In this document: positions 1 to 7,899 of the stretch, in pieces
Layout of the letters: every line of letters starts with the position of its first letter
Position numbering within the stretch: position 1 is the first letter of the stretch
DNA from: Bradyrhizobium guangdongense
GTDB lineage: Bacteria > Pseudomonadota > Alphaproteobacteria > Rhizobiales > Xanthobacteraceae
Direction of reading: 5' to 3'
Length of the DNA stretch: 64,000 nt
NCBI RefSeq assembly: GCF_004114975.1
Contig: NZ_CP030051.1
Location: 5,456,001-5,520,000, forward strand
Position numbers and translations under genes: made by a program
The notes under the pieces: generated by a model
What the model was told of the DNA's origin: nothing
Seen by the model: only the letters and a program-made list of their open reading frames with translations
Databases searched by the model: none

Positions 1-1
1 G

Positions 2-1525
2 AGCCGCGGCAGCGCGATCGCCTACGAGTTCGAAGGCCGCGTCACCAGCTTTGCCGAGTTCGACGTCAAGACCAATAAGGTCGCCAATGCGCTTCTCGCC
101 ATGGGCGTGAAGAAGGGCGACCGCATCGCCTATCTCGGCAAGAACAGCGACATCTATTTCGAGCTCCTGATGGGCGCAATCAAGGCCGGAGTGGTCATAG
201 CGCCGGTGAACTGGCGGCTCGCCGGGCCCGAGGTCGCCTTCATCGTCGCGGATTGCCAAGCGCCGGTGCTGTTCGTCGGGCCGGAGTTCATTACACTGGC
301 TCGCCAGATCAGAGATCAGCTTCCGGGCGTGCGCACCGTCATCACCACCGAAGGCGGCGCGCCGGAATGGCAGGATTTCACGGCCTGGCGCGATGCGCAG
401 AGCGGCGATGATCCGAAGGTGCCGATCGACAGCAAGGACATCGCGATCCAGCTCTACACGTCGGGGACGACGGGCAAGCCGAAGGGCGCGATGCTGAGCC
501 ACGCGAACTTCCTCAATCTGGTGCAGACCGGAAACGCCGAGGACAAGCCGGAGTGGAACCGGTGGTCGACCGACGACGTCTCGCTGGTGGCGATGCCGAT
601 CTTCCACATCGGCGGCTCCGGTTGGGGTGTGATGGGACTTTATCACGGCGCCCGCGGGGTCATTGCGCGCGAGTTCGACCCGACCAAGGTGCTGGATTTC
701 TTCGAGCAGTCGGGCATCACGAAGCTGTTCATGGTGCCGGCGGCGATGCAATTCGTGGTGCGGCAGCCGCGCGCCAGGTCGATGGACTTCTCGCGCCTCA
801 AATACATGCTCTATGGCGCCTCGCCGATTCCGGCGGCGCTGCTGAAGGAGTGCATCGAGGTCTTCAAGTGCGGCTTCGTGCAGATGTACGGCATGACCGA
901 GACGACCGGCACCATCGTCGCGCTGCCGCCGGAGGACCACGTCGAGGGCCTGGAGCGGATGCGCTCGGCCGGCAAGGCGCTGCCGGGGGTCGAGATCGCC
1001 ATTCTTGATGCAGACGGCACCCCGCTGCCGCCGCGCCAGGTCGGCGAGATCGCCACGCGTTCGGGCTCGAACATGGCGGGCTACTGGAATCTGCCGGAGG
1101 CGACGGCCGCGACGCTCCGCAGTGACGGCTGGTTGCGTACCGGCGATGCCGGCTACATGGACGAGGACGGCTATCTCTATATCCACGACCGCATCAAGGA
1201 CATGATCATCTCCGGCGGCGAGAACATCTATCCCGCCGAGGTCGAGAGCGCGCTATGCGATCATCCTGATGTCGCCGAAGCCGCGGTGATCGGCGTGCCT
1301 GACGACATCTGGGGCGAAGCCGTGAAGGCAGTCGTGGTGATGAAGCCGGGCAAACAGGCGAGCGCCACCGACATCATCAACTTTACCCGGACACGCATCG
1401 CCGGCTACAAGACGCCGAAGAGCGTCGAGTTCCTGCCGGCACTGCCGCGCAATCCCTCAGGCAAGATCCTGCGGCGCCAGTTGCGCGAGCCGCATTGGGC
1501 GGGGAAGGAGCGAAGGGTGAACTAG
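2..1525 (+). CDS. Acyl-CoA synthetase (AMP-forming), 5' truncated by window edge
   Basis: ANL-superfamily acyl-CoA synthetase, which activates a carboxylic acid with ATP to acyl-AMP and then to the CoA thioester. The open frame runs in from the window edge, so the N-terminus is missing; the in-window part is about 507 residues. Visible motifs are the phosphate-binding loop YTSGTTGKPKG (about nt 455-487), the adenylate motif YGMTETTGT (about 880), the hinge region RTGDAGYMDEDGYLYIHDR, ISGGENIYPAEVE, and the C-terminal NPSGKILRRQL that carries the catalytic lysine. The layout is that of medium/long-chain or aromatic acyl-CoA ligases; the substrate cannot be read from sequence. It lies next to acyl-CoA dehydrogenase and enoyl-CoA hydratase genes, which suggests a beta-oxidation-type pathway. 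Confidence 0.93.
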   Translation, partial: SRGSAIAYEFEGRVTSFAEFDVKTNKVANALLAMGVKKGDRIAYLGKNSDIYFELLMGAIKAGVVIAPVNWRLAGPEVAFIVADCQAPVLFVGPEFITLARQIRDQLPGVRTVITTEGGAPEWQDFTAWRDAQSGDDPKVPIDSKDIAIQLYTSGTTGKPKGAMLSHANFLNLVQTGNAEDKPEWNRWSTDDVSLVAMPIFHIGGSGWGVMGLYHGARGVIAREFDPTKVLDFFEQSGITKLFMVPAAMQFVVRQPRARSMDFSRLKYMLYGASPIPAALLKECIEVFKCGFVQMYGMTETTGTIVALPPEDHVEGLERMRSAGKALPGVEIAILDADGTPLPPRQVGEIATRSGSNMAGYWNLPEATAATLRSDGWLRTGDAGYMDEDGYLYIHDRIKDMIISGGENIYPAEVESALCDHPDVAEAAVIGVPDDIWGEAVKAVVVMKPGKQASATDIINFTRTRIAGYKTPKSVEFLPALPRNPSGKILRRQLREPHWAGKERRVN

Positions 1526-1554
1526 TTGATCCAGCATCCTCCACGGAGACATTG

Positions 1555-1651
1555 CTGGATTGCTTCGCTGCGCTCGCAATGACGGTGTGGAGGCAGAAGC
1601 GCGCCTCTCTCCTCCGTCATTGCGAGGAGCCGTTGCGACGAAGCAATCCAG
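1555..1651. repeat. Dispersed palindromic repeat, family A copy 1
   Basis: The arm CTGGATTGCTTCG...GCAATGAC is followed by its inverted counterpart CGTCATTGCGAG...AAGCAATCCAG. The same pair of arms recurs at 11522, 31188 and 61089. It sits between two convergent genes (acyl-CoA synthetase and acyl-CoA dehydrogenase), where the transcript would fold into a long hairpin. REP/BIME-like intergenic element typical of Bradyrhizobium; no coding potential. Confidence 0.8.
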
Positions 1652-1698
1652 ACTGTCACCGCGAGAAGCGGTGCCGTAGGGCCGGCAAAGGTACGCGT

Positions 1699-2973
1699 TT
1701 AATGCTTCCCCGGCCCCATATAGCCGAACAGGAATCCCGCGACTTTCCGCATCTGGATCTCCTCGCTGCCTTCGGTGATGCGGTAGCGCCGATGATGCCG
1801 GTAGATATGCTCGAACGGCTTGTGGCGCGAATAGCCCATGCCGCCGTGGACCTGCATGGCGCGGTCGGCGGATTCGCAGCAGAGGCGGTTTGCCCAGTAA
1901 TTGCACATCGAGATGCGGTCGGAGAGCGTGCGCTCGATCTGCTCCTCGGTGAGCTGGTCCATCTCCCAGGCGGTCTTGCGGATCAACAGGCGCAGCATCT
2001 CCGCCTGCGTGGCAAGCTCGACGAGCGGGAACTGGATCGCCTGGTTCTCGGCGAGCGCCCTGCCGAACGGCTTGCGCTCGCGCGCATATTTGACACTCTC
2101 GTTGATGCAGTAGACGGCCGCGCCGAGCGAGCTCGCGGCCTGGCGGATGCGGTTCTGGTGGACAAAGCATTGCGCCAGCGACAGGCCGCGGCCGACGTCG
2201 CCGAACTGCGCATCCTCGGGCACGAACACGTCCGTAAAGCTGACGCGGGGGTGATCGGTCGGCATGTTGAAGGTCCACATATATTCCTCGACCTTCACGC
2301 CGGGCGTCTTCGCCGGCACCAGGAAGCAGGTGATGCCGCGGGCATCGCCGTCGTTGCCGGAGGTGCGCGCGAACAGTGCGCAATGCGTGGCGACGTGCAT
2401 GCCCGTCGTCCACATCTTCTCGCCATTGATGATCCAGCCCTTGAGGTTGTCGCGGGTCGCCGGCACCGCACGCGTCTCCATGTGGGTGGCATCCGAGCCG
2501 TGATGCGGTTCGGTGAGGCCGAAGGTGATGCGGTACTTGCCCCTGATGGAACCGTCGATCATCGCCTTCTGGTCGTCGCGGCCGTAGCGATCGAGCATCG
2601 TGACGACAGGGAAATTGCCGACGACCGAGTGTTCGTTCTGCAGGTCATTGTGCAGGCCGAGGCCCTTGGCCGCAAAATGTTCGCGGATCACGGCCATCCA
2701 GAGGTTGGAGCCGTCCTTGCCGCCATATTGCTTCGGCACCGGAAAGCGCAGGTGGCCGGCGGCATCGGCGAGATCCTTGGCCTTCCGCAGCAACGCTTCC
2801 CATTCGTGCCGCGGCAGGCCGCCATTCTCGAAATCGGTACGGGCCCATTCGCGGCGATGATCGAAGAAGCGGATGTTGTCGTCGGCCTCTTCCAGCGGCT
2901 TGATCTCGCGTTCGATGAAACGGTCGAGCTCTCCGAGGTATGCGACGAGATCGGCAGGCAATGAGAAATCCAC
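1699..2973 (-). CDS. Acyl-CoA dehydrogenase
   Basis: FAD-dependent acyl-CoA dehydrogenase of 424 residues, forming the trans-2 double bond of an acyl-CoA and passing electrons to ETF. Order seen: N-terminal helical domain, middle beta domain with FGLTEPHHGSDATHMETRA (about 150-170) and WIINGEKMWTTG, C-terminal helical domain with GRALAENQAIQFPLVEL and the terminal TEGSEEIQMRKVAGFL, where the Glu before GSEE matches the usual catalytic base (YEGTSEIQ in relatives). Length is normal for the family. It is convergent with the acyl-CoA synthetase and divergent from the enoyl-CoA hydratase at 3185. Substrate range unknown. Confidence 0.93.
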   Translation of the reverse strand: MDFSLPADLVAYLGELDRFIEREIKPLEEADDNIRFFDHRREWARTDFENGGLPRHEWEALLRKAKDLADAAGHLRFPVPKQYGGKDGSNLWMAVIREHFAAKGLGLHNDLQNEHSVVGNFPVVTMLDRYGRDDQKAMIDGSIRGKYRITFGLTEPHHGSDATHMETRAVPATRDNLKGWIINGEKMWTTGMHVATHCALFARTSGNDGDARGITCFLVPAKTPGVKVEEYMWTFNMPTDHPRVSFTDVFVPEDAQFGDVGRGLSLAQCFVHQNRIRQAASSLGAAVYCINESVKYARERKPFGRALAENQAIQFPLVELATQAEMLRLLIRKTAWEMDQLTEEQIERTLSDRISMCNYWANRLCCESADRAMQVHGGMGYSRHKPFEHIYRHHRRYRITEGSEEIQMRKVAGFLFGYMGPGKH

Positions 2974-3184
2974 GGCTCTCTCCCGGATTGATTTTTGTCG
3001 TTTTGCGTTGAGGCGCTAGGCGCGTCCCTGCTTTGCACGAATAAGGTGAGAAGAGCCCGCGCAAGTCAAGCAAGCCGAGAGTCGCGAGGCGCAAAGCGCA
3101 CCCGCGCAATTCGATGGCGCGCCGGCGCCTTCGCGGGGTAGTATGGCCCCAATACTCCTTGACGAGAAAATGCGGGAGCACGCG

Positions 3185-3964
3185 ATGGAGCTGAAATTCT
3201 CGAAGGTGGAACGCAAGGGACCGATCACGATCGTGACGCTGTCGCGGCCCGAGGTCTATAACGCGATGCACATCGATGCGCATTTCGAGCTCAACAAGGT
3301 GTTCGACGATTTTTCCTCCGATCCAGAGCAATGGGTCGCGGTCGTCACCGGCGCTGGCGACAAGGCGTTCTGCGCCGGCAATGATCTGAAGTGGCAGGCG
3401 GCGGGAGGAAAACGCGGCTGGGACAAGGGCGGCTTCGCCGGCCTCACCGCGCGCTTCGACTGCGACAAGCCGATCATCGCCGCGGTGAACGGCGTTGCCA
3501 TGGGCGGCGGCTTCGAGATTGCGCTCGCCTGCGACCTCATCATTGCCTCGGAGAACGCGACCTTCGCACTGCCCGAGCCACGCGTCGGACTTGCCGCGCT
3601 CGCCGGCGGCCTGCACCGACTGCCGCGGCAGATCGGGCTGAAGCGCGCCATGGGCATGATCCTTACCGCGCGTCACGTCAGCGCCAAGGAGGGTTTCGAG
3701 CTCGGCTTCGTCAACGAGGTGGTGCCGCAGGGCGAGGCGCTCGCGGCCGCGCTGCGCTGGGCGGAGATGATCACCAGGAATTCGCCGATGTCGATCCGGG
3801 CGTCCAAGCAGACCATCCGGAAGGGCCTCGCAGTGTCGCTGGAGCAGGCGATCGAGGAACAGCGCGAGTATCCCGCGGTGAAGGCGATGGTGGCCTCGCA
3901 GGATTACATCGAGGGCCCGAAAGCGTTCTCCGAGAAGCGGCCACCCAAATGGGTTGGGAGGTAG
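3185..3964 (+). CDS. Enoyl-CoA hydratase/isomerase family protein
   Basis: Crotonase-fold enzyme, 259 residues from the chosen start. The ATG at 3185 is preferred over the upstream ATG at 3143 because GGGAG lies 6 bases before it and homology begins at MELKFSKVERKG. Oxyanion-hole segments are seen: TGAGDKAFCAGNDLKWQ and GVAMGGGFEIALACDLIIA, then ALPEPRVGLAALAGGLHRLP carrying the region of the catalytic Glu. It probably hydrates trans-2-enoyl-CoA or isomerises the double bond. Divergent from the acyl-CoA dehydrogenase across a 211-base gap that should hold both promoters. Confidence 0.9.
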   Translation: MELKFSKVERKGPITIVTLSRPEVYNAMHIDAHFELNKVFDDFSSDPEQWVAVVTGAGDKAFCAGNDLKWQAAGGKRGWDKGGFAGLTARFDCDKPIIAAVNGVAMGGGFEIALACDLIIASENATFALPEPRVGLAALAGGLHRLPRQIGLKRAMGMILTARHVSAKEGFELGFVNEVVPQGEALAAALRWAEMITRNSPMSIRASKQTIRKGLAVSLEQAIEEQREYPAVKAMVASQDYIEGPKAFSEKRPPKWVGR

Positions 3965-3970
3965 GCCTCT

Positions 3971-4079
3971 GTCATTCCGGGGCGCGCCCGCTTGGGCGCG
4001 AGCCCGGAATCCATCGTACCTCAGGAACGGTGGATGAATGGATTCCGGGCTCGTCGCTACGCGACGCCCCGGAATGACG
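3971..4079. repeat. Dispersed palindromic repeat, family B
   Basis: GTCATTCCGGGGCGCG...GAGCCCGGAATCCA is followed by the inverted TGGATTCCGGGCTCG...CGCCCCGGAATGAC. The two halves form a long imperfect stem between convergent genes, so it may serve as a two-way transcription stop. Only one copy is in this window. Confidence 0.75.
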
Positions 4080-4099
4080 GCGGAGAGCGTGGCGCCCGC

Positions 4100-4477
4100 C
4101 TACACTCTGCGCCCCAGCTCCCTTTTGTATGACGCGTAGTTCGGCTGATCGACCGCGAGCTTATCCATCGTGGTCGCCCACAGATGCTCGGCGAGACCCG
4201 GCGTTGCGAGGTCAACCTGGCCTTTGGCGATGCGATCGGCGAGGACACGGTTGAGCTCCGTCACCGATCCGTCCATCCCGAGCAGCGTCCGCAGGCGCTC
4301 GACTTCCGCAGCATCGCTCCCCTCCTCCAGCGTCAGCTGCCGCGTGACGAGATCGAGGATGTTGACGGCGACGCGCAGCTTGAAAGCCTGATGGCCTGAG
4401 ATCAGCGGCGCGATGTCGTTGCGCAAGAAATCGGCGACCGCCTTGGTCAGCTCGATCGGCGTCGGTTCGTCCTGCAT
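4100..4477 (-). CDS. DUF6285 protein, partner of the phosphotransferase (LvaB-like)
   Basis: Small protein of 125 residues. It matches my memory of the DUF6285 family: helical, starting with a TPIELTKAVADFLRND segment and ending in TMDKLAVDQPNYASYK. Genes of this family sit directly downstream of APH-type phosphotransferases, as here (3 bases after the stop at 4481). In Pseudomonas putida a small protein, LvaB, is needed with the kinase LvaA for phosphorylation of 4-hydroxyacyl-CoA; I infer that this is the same kind of accessory subunit. No catalytic motif is visible. Confidence 0.75.
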   Translation of the reverse strand: MQDEPTPIELTKAVADFLRNDIAPLISGHQAFKLRVAVNILDLVTRQLTLEEGSDAAEVERLRTLLGMDGSVTELNRVLADRIAKGQVDLATPGLAEHLWATTMDKLAVDQPNYASYKRELGRRV

Positions 4478-4480
4478 GGG

Positions 4481-5467
4481 TCAGCTCCCGCGCGGCGCCA
4501 GCAGCCGCAACAGATCGATTTCGGTCTCGCTGGCGCGGCGGCCGATCATGGCACGCTCCATCGAATGATCAGGCCCCTCGCGGAACCGCTGCATCATGCC
4601 GCCGCACATGATGCCCCAGCGCAGCGTGCCCATCACTTCCCAGAATTTGACGCGCGCCGGATCGACCTTGCGGCCGACCGCTTCATAGCCCTCGAACAAT
4701 TCCTCGCGTGCGCCAAAGCCGCCGACGGGCTTGTCGATCTCGCCGAAACGCCACGAATTGACGCAGACCCACCCGAGATCCTCCATGGGGTCGCCGAGAT
4801 GGGCCAGTTCCCAGTCGAGCACGGCACGAACACCATCGGGGCCGACAATGAGATTGCCGTTGCGGAAATCGCCATGCACCAGTGTCGTCTCGGCGGAGGG
4901 GCCGGGATCGTGGTCGCGCAGCCAGCGTAGCGCCAGCTCGAACACGGGCTTTGGCCAGTTCAGGCTGCGATAGTCGCGCTCGAAATCGGAGATCTCCTGC
5001 GTGGCGCCGCGATTGCGCAACTCGGGCAGTTTATCCTGCGGCAGTTGATGGAGGCCCGCGAGAATGCCGCCGATCTGTCGCGCAAGCAGCGGCCGTGCCG
5101 CCGCGAACTCGTCATCGCGAAGAATCTTGCGCGCGATGGTTTCGCCTTCGACCCGCTGCATGATGAAGCCGGTGCCGAGATCATCTTCCGGCGTCAGCAC
5201 ATGCATCACGCGCGGCGACGGCACGCCGGCCTCATAAGCGAGCTGCATCAGCTGCGCCTCCGCGGCAAGCCCCGCGGCGCGCGTGGGCGCAGCGCCATAG
5301 CCCTTCGGCGAGCGGCGCAGAATCGCGCCGATCACGCCATCAGGATGCACGATGTCAAAGCGCCAGGTCTCCTGGCTGGCGCCGCCGGACAGTTTTTCCG
5401 CACCGGCGACGCCGGTCGCGCCCTTGCACCACCGCACGACGCTGCGTGAAAGTTCGGCCTCGATCAT
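4481..5467 (-). CDS. APH/ChoK-type phosphotransferase (ACAD10/11 kinase-domain-like, LvaA-like)
   Basis: Protein-kinase-like phosphotransferase, 328 residues. The longer frame up to 5605 is rejected: ATG at 5467 overlaps the stop of the upstream crotonase gene by 4 bases (ATGA). Motifs: a glycine-rich start LSGGASQETWRFD, the catalytic loop LVHGDFRNGNLIV and the metal-binding VLDWELAHLGDPMEDLGW. These are characteristic of the APH domain that in animal ACAD10/11 is fused to an acyl-CoA dehydrogenase and phosphorylates 4-hydroxyacyl-CoA. Here the dehydrogenase is a separate gene (7900). Antibiotic resistance is unlikely given the acyl-CoA neighbours. Confidence 0.85.
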   Translation of the reverse strand: MIEAELSRSVVRWCKGATGVAGAEKLSGGASQETWRFDIVHPDGVIGAILRRSPKGYGAAPTRAAGLAAEAQLMQLAYEAGVPSPRVMHVLTPEDDLGTGFIMQRVEGETIARKILRDDEFAAARPLLARQIGGILAGLHQLPQDKLPELRNRGATQEISDFERDYRSLNWPKPVFELALRWLRDHDPGPSAETTLVHGDFRNGNLIVGPDGVRAVLDWELAHLGDPMEDLGWVCVNSWRFGEIDKPVGGFGAREELFEGYEAVGRKVDPARVKFWEVMGTLRWGIMCGGMMQRFREGPDHSMERAMIGRRASETEIDLLRLLAPRGS

Positions 5468-6252
5468 TTGCCTTTGAACTGCGCGGGCCGCTTCTCCAGG
5501 AACGCACCGACGCCTTCGCGAAAATCCTGGGTGTCGCCGGCGCGGAGCTGGCACTGGAATTCGAGGTTGAGCTGATCCTCGAAGGAATTTTCGGGGCTGT
5601 CCCAATAGAGCTTGCGGATCAGCGACAGCGCGACCGTCGGTCCGGAGGCGAGCTCGCGTGCGAGCTTCATCGCCTCCTCCATCAACACGCCATCGTCATA
5701 GACGCGGTTGACGAGCCCCCATTCCAGCGCCTTCTCGGCCGGCAGCCGCTCGCCCATCAGGGACAATTCGATCGAGCGCGCGCGGCCGACGAGGCGCGGC
5801 AACAGCCAGGTCGAGCCGCAATCCGGCACGAGACCGATGCGGCGGAAGGCCTGGAGGAAGTAAGAAGAACGCGCGCACAGGATCATGTCCCCGAGCAGCG
5901 CGAAGCTCATGCCCGCACCGGCGGCCGGACCGTTCACCGCAGTGACGATGGGACAGTGCAGATTGCGGATGCGGCGCAGGAACGGATGAAAGCCCGTCTC
6001 CAGCGTCAGGCCGGCCTTGGTCTTCTTCGACTGGTTGTTGCGACCTTGCAGATTGGCGCCCGTGCAGAACGCACGGCCCGCGCCGGTCAGCACGACGCTG
6101 CGCACCTCGTCCCTTCTCTCCTCGATCGCGTCGAGCGCCTCGGCCAGACCGCCCAGCATGTCCACGGAGACCGCGTTCATCACCTCCTGATGGTCGAGCT
6201 TGAGGACCGCGACAGCCCCATCGAAATCGAGCGTGACGTGTTTGAACTGCAT
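5464..6252 (-). CDS. Enoyl-CoA hydratase/isomerase, PaaG-like
   Basis: Crotonase-fold protein of 262 residues. The ATG at 6252 has GAGGAAACC directly before it, so the upstream in-frame extension to 6369 is not used. Motifs: LTGAGRAFCTGANLQGR, NGPAAGAGMSFALLGDMIL, and RIGLVPDCGSTWLLPR. The Asp in VPDCG and the C-terminal DFREGVGAFLEKRPAQFKGK resemble E. coli PaaG, the ring-1,2-epoxyphenylacetyl-CoA isomerase, rather than a simple hydratase with two catalytic Glu. It could supply the paaG step missing from the paa operon at 58049-64000, or act as a delta3-delta2 enoyl-CoA isomerase. First gene of an operon with the phosphotransferase and DUF6285 protein. Confidence 0.85.
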   Translation of the reverse strand: MQFKHVTLDFDGAVAVLKLDHQEVMNAVSVDMLGGLAEALDAIEERRDEVRSVVLTGAGRAFCTGANLQGRNNQSKKTKAGLTLETGFHPFLRRIRNLHCPIVTAVNGPAAGAGMSFALLGDMILCARSSYFLQAFRRIGLVPDCGSTWLLPRLVGRARSIELSLMGERLPAEKALEWGLVNRVYDDGVLMEEAMKLARELASGPTVALSLIRKLYWDSPENSFEDQLNLEFQCQLRAGDTQDFREGVGAFLEKRPAQFKGK

Positions 6253-6419
6253 GGTTTCCTCGTTGGTTGCGGCGAGCGTCAGTTTCGCAGGCCGGAATTT
6301 CGTCTTGCCGGGCCGCATATTTGATTTTTGGCGCGCTCTTGTCCATGGTGATCGGAGCATAGCAAGCAATCTTGCGCGCAGCGGCTGATGCGCATTCGCG
6401 CCAAAACAGGAAACGCGCC

Positions 6420-7199
6420 ATGAACCTTTTCGACCTCTCCGGCCGCGTTGCCGTGATCACCGGCGGCAATGGCGGCATCGGGCTCGGCATCGCGCAGGCC
6501 CTCGCGGGCCAGGGCTGCAACGTCTCGATCTGGGGCCGCAATGCTGACAAGAACAAGGCTGCTGCCGCGAGCATTGCGGGCCTGCCTGGAAAGGTCGATG
6601 CGCGCGTCTGCGACGTCACCGATCCGGCCTCGGTCAATGCGGCGATGAAGGCCACGCTGGATATCTTCGGCCGGGTCGACGGCTGCTTTGCCAACGCGGG
6701 CATCGGCGGCGGTGGACGGCGTTCCTTCATCGAGCGCACCGAGGAGGAATGGCGCACGATGTTTGCGACCAATCTCGACGGCGTATTCCACGCTTTTCAA
6801 GCGGCCGCGAAGCACATGACCGAGCGCGCCAATGCCGGCGACCGTTTCGGCCGGCTCGTGGCCACCTCGAGCCTCGCGTCGATCTTCGGCACCGCGCGCA
6901 ACGAGCACTATGCCGCGACGAAGGCCGCCATCAACGCGCTGGTGCGCGCGCTCGGCGTCGAGCTGGCTCGCCACGGCGTCACCGCCAATGCGATCCTGCC
7001 CGGCTGGATCAAGAGCGACATGACATCGGGGCTGATGGCCAACGAGAAATTCGTCACCAACGTGATGCCGCGGATTCCGATGCGCCGCTTCGGCGAGGCA
7101 TCCGATTTCGGCGGCATCGCCGTGTATCTGATGAGCAAGGCCTCGTCGTATCACACCGCGGACACGTTCGTGATCGATGGCGGCTATACGGCGTTTTGA
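6420..7199 (+). CDS. Short-chain dehydrogenase/reductase (SDR)
   Basis: Classical SDR, 259 residues. Start at 6420 is chosen for AGGAAA upstream and because the Rossmann fold begins at once: VITGGNGGIGLGIAQAL (TGxxxGxG). Catalytic Ser and Tyr-Lys are visible in ATSSLASIFGTARNEHYAATKAAINAL. It ends with a typical DTFVIDGGYTAF. Likely an NAD(P)-dependent oxidoreductase of a hydroxyacyl-CoA or alcohol. It is divergent from the PaaG-like gene and followed after 28 bases by a VOC protein in the same direction. Confidence 0.9.
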   Translation: MNLFDLSGRVAVITGGNGGIGLGIAQALAGQGCNVSIWGRNADKNKAAAASIAGLPGKVDARVCDVTDPASVNAAMKATLDIFGRVDGCFANAGIGGGGRRSFIERTEEEWRTMFATNLDGVFHAFQAAAKHMTERANAGDRFGRLVATSSLASIFGTARNEHYAATKAAINALVRALGVELARHGVTANAILPGWIKSDMTSGLMANEKFVTNVMPRIPMRRFGEASDFGGIAVYLMSKASSYHTADTFVIDGGYTAF

Positions 7200-7227
7200 G
7201 TTCGACAATCATCAAAGGAGGGGCAAG

Positions 7228-7608
7228 ATGTTCTCACATGTCATGATCGGTACCAACAATCTCGACAAGGCAAAGACGTTCTACGACAAGCTGCTCGGCA
7301 CGCTCGACGTGCGACCGGCCAGGGTCGACGGCCATCGCATCTTCTACATCACCAAGACCGGTGTGTTCTCGGTATCGAAGCCCATCAACGGCGAACCGGC
7401 GACGTGCGCGAACGGCGGCACCATCGGTTTTGCGGCCAATTCGCCGGAGCAGGTCGAGGCGTGGCATGCGGCCGGCATCGCGGCCGGCGGAACGCCGATC
7501 GAGGATCCGCCCGGCGTGCGCGAAGGCTCGGGCGTCAAAATGTATCTCGCCTATTTGCGCGACCTCGATGGCAACAAGATTTGTGCGATGCATCGGATGC
7601 CGAGCTAG
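7228..7608 (+). CDS. VOC (glyoxalase/dioxygenase superfamily) protein
   Basis: 126-residue vicinal-oxygen-chelate protein. AAAGGAGGGG lies just upstream of ATG 7228, a strong ribosome site that decides the start. It begins FSHVMIGTNNLDKAKTFYDKLL and ends AYLRDLDGNKICAMHRM, with one His near the N-terminus and a Glu/Asp pattern typical of small glyoxalase-like proteins. Enzymatic role unknown: lactoylglutathione lyase, thiol transferase and dioxygenase activities all occur in the fold. Co-oriented with the SDR upstream. Confidence 0.85.
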   Translation: MFSHVMIGTNNLDKAKTFYDKLLGTLDVRPARVDGHRIFYITKTGVFSVSKPINGEPATCANGGTIGFAANSPEQVEAWHAAGIAAGGTPIEDPPGVREGSGVKMYLAYLRDLDGNKICAMHRMPS

Positions 7609-7621
7609 CCACATCCTCCGC

Positions 7622-7724
7622 CGTCATTCCCCGCGAAAGCGGGAATCCAATACGCCGCGGCCTCTCAGACCACCGCTGACGTCTCGGAATACTGGATCGC
7701 CCGGTCTTCGCCGGGCGTTGACAG
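7622..7724. repeat. Dispersed palindromic repeat, family C
   Basis: Starts with a perfect hairpin, GTCATTCCCCGC / GCGGGAAT around CGAAA, and ends with GATCGCCCGG / CCGGGC. This is a well-known type of intergenic repeat in Rhizobiales. It fills much of the 291-base gap between the VOC gene and the acyl-CoA dehydrogenase; the remainder (7725-7899) should hold the promoter of the dehydrogenase. Confidence 0.7.
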
Positions 7725-7899
7725 CGGAGTGTGAGGCACGCCGCTGCCGCTTGCTCCAGCACCATTCAAACAACATTTCAAACGCCGTCGCGATATTCCA
7801 TCGCATGGCATGGCCGCTAAAAAAATACGCGCTCGCACTTTCCGGGCGCTGCGATTATTCTCCCGGCCAATACGATCTCTGACGTCCCCGGGAGGAACA

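Noticed and set aside
4481..5467. Aminoglycoside/antibiotic phosphotransferase
   Set aside because: APH fold is present, but the DUF6285 and acyl-CoA neighbours fit an ACAD10/11-type kinase instead.
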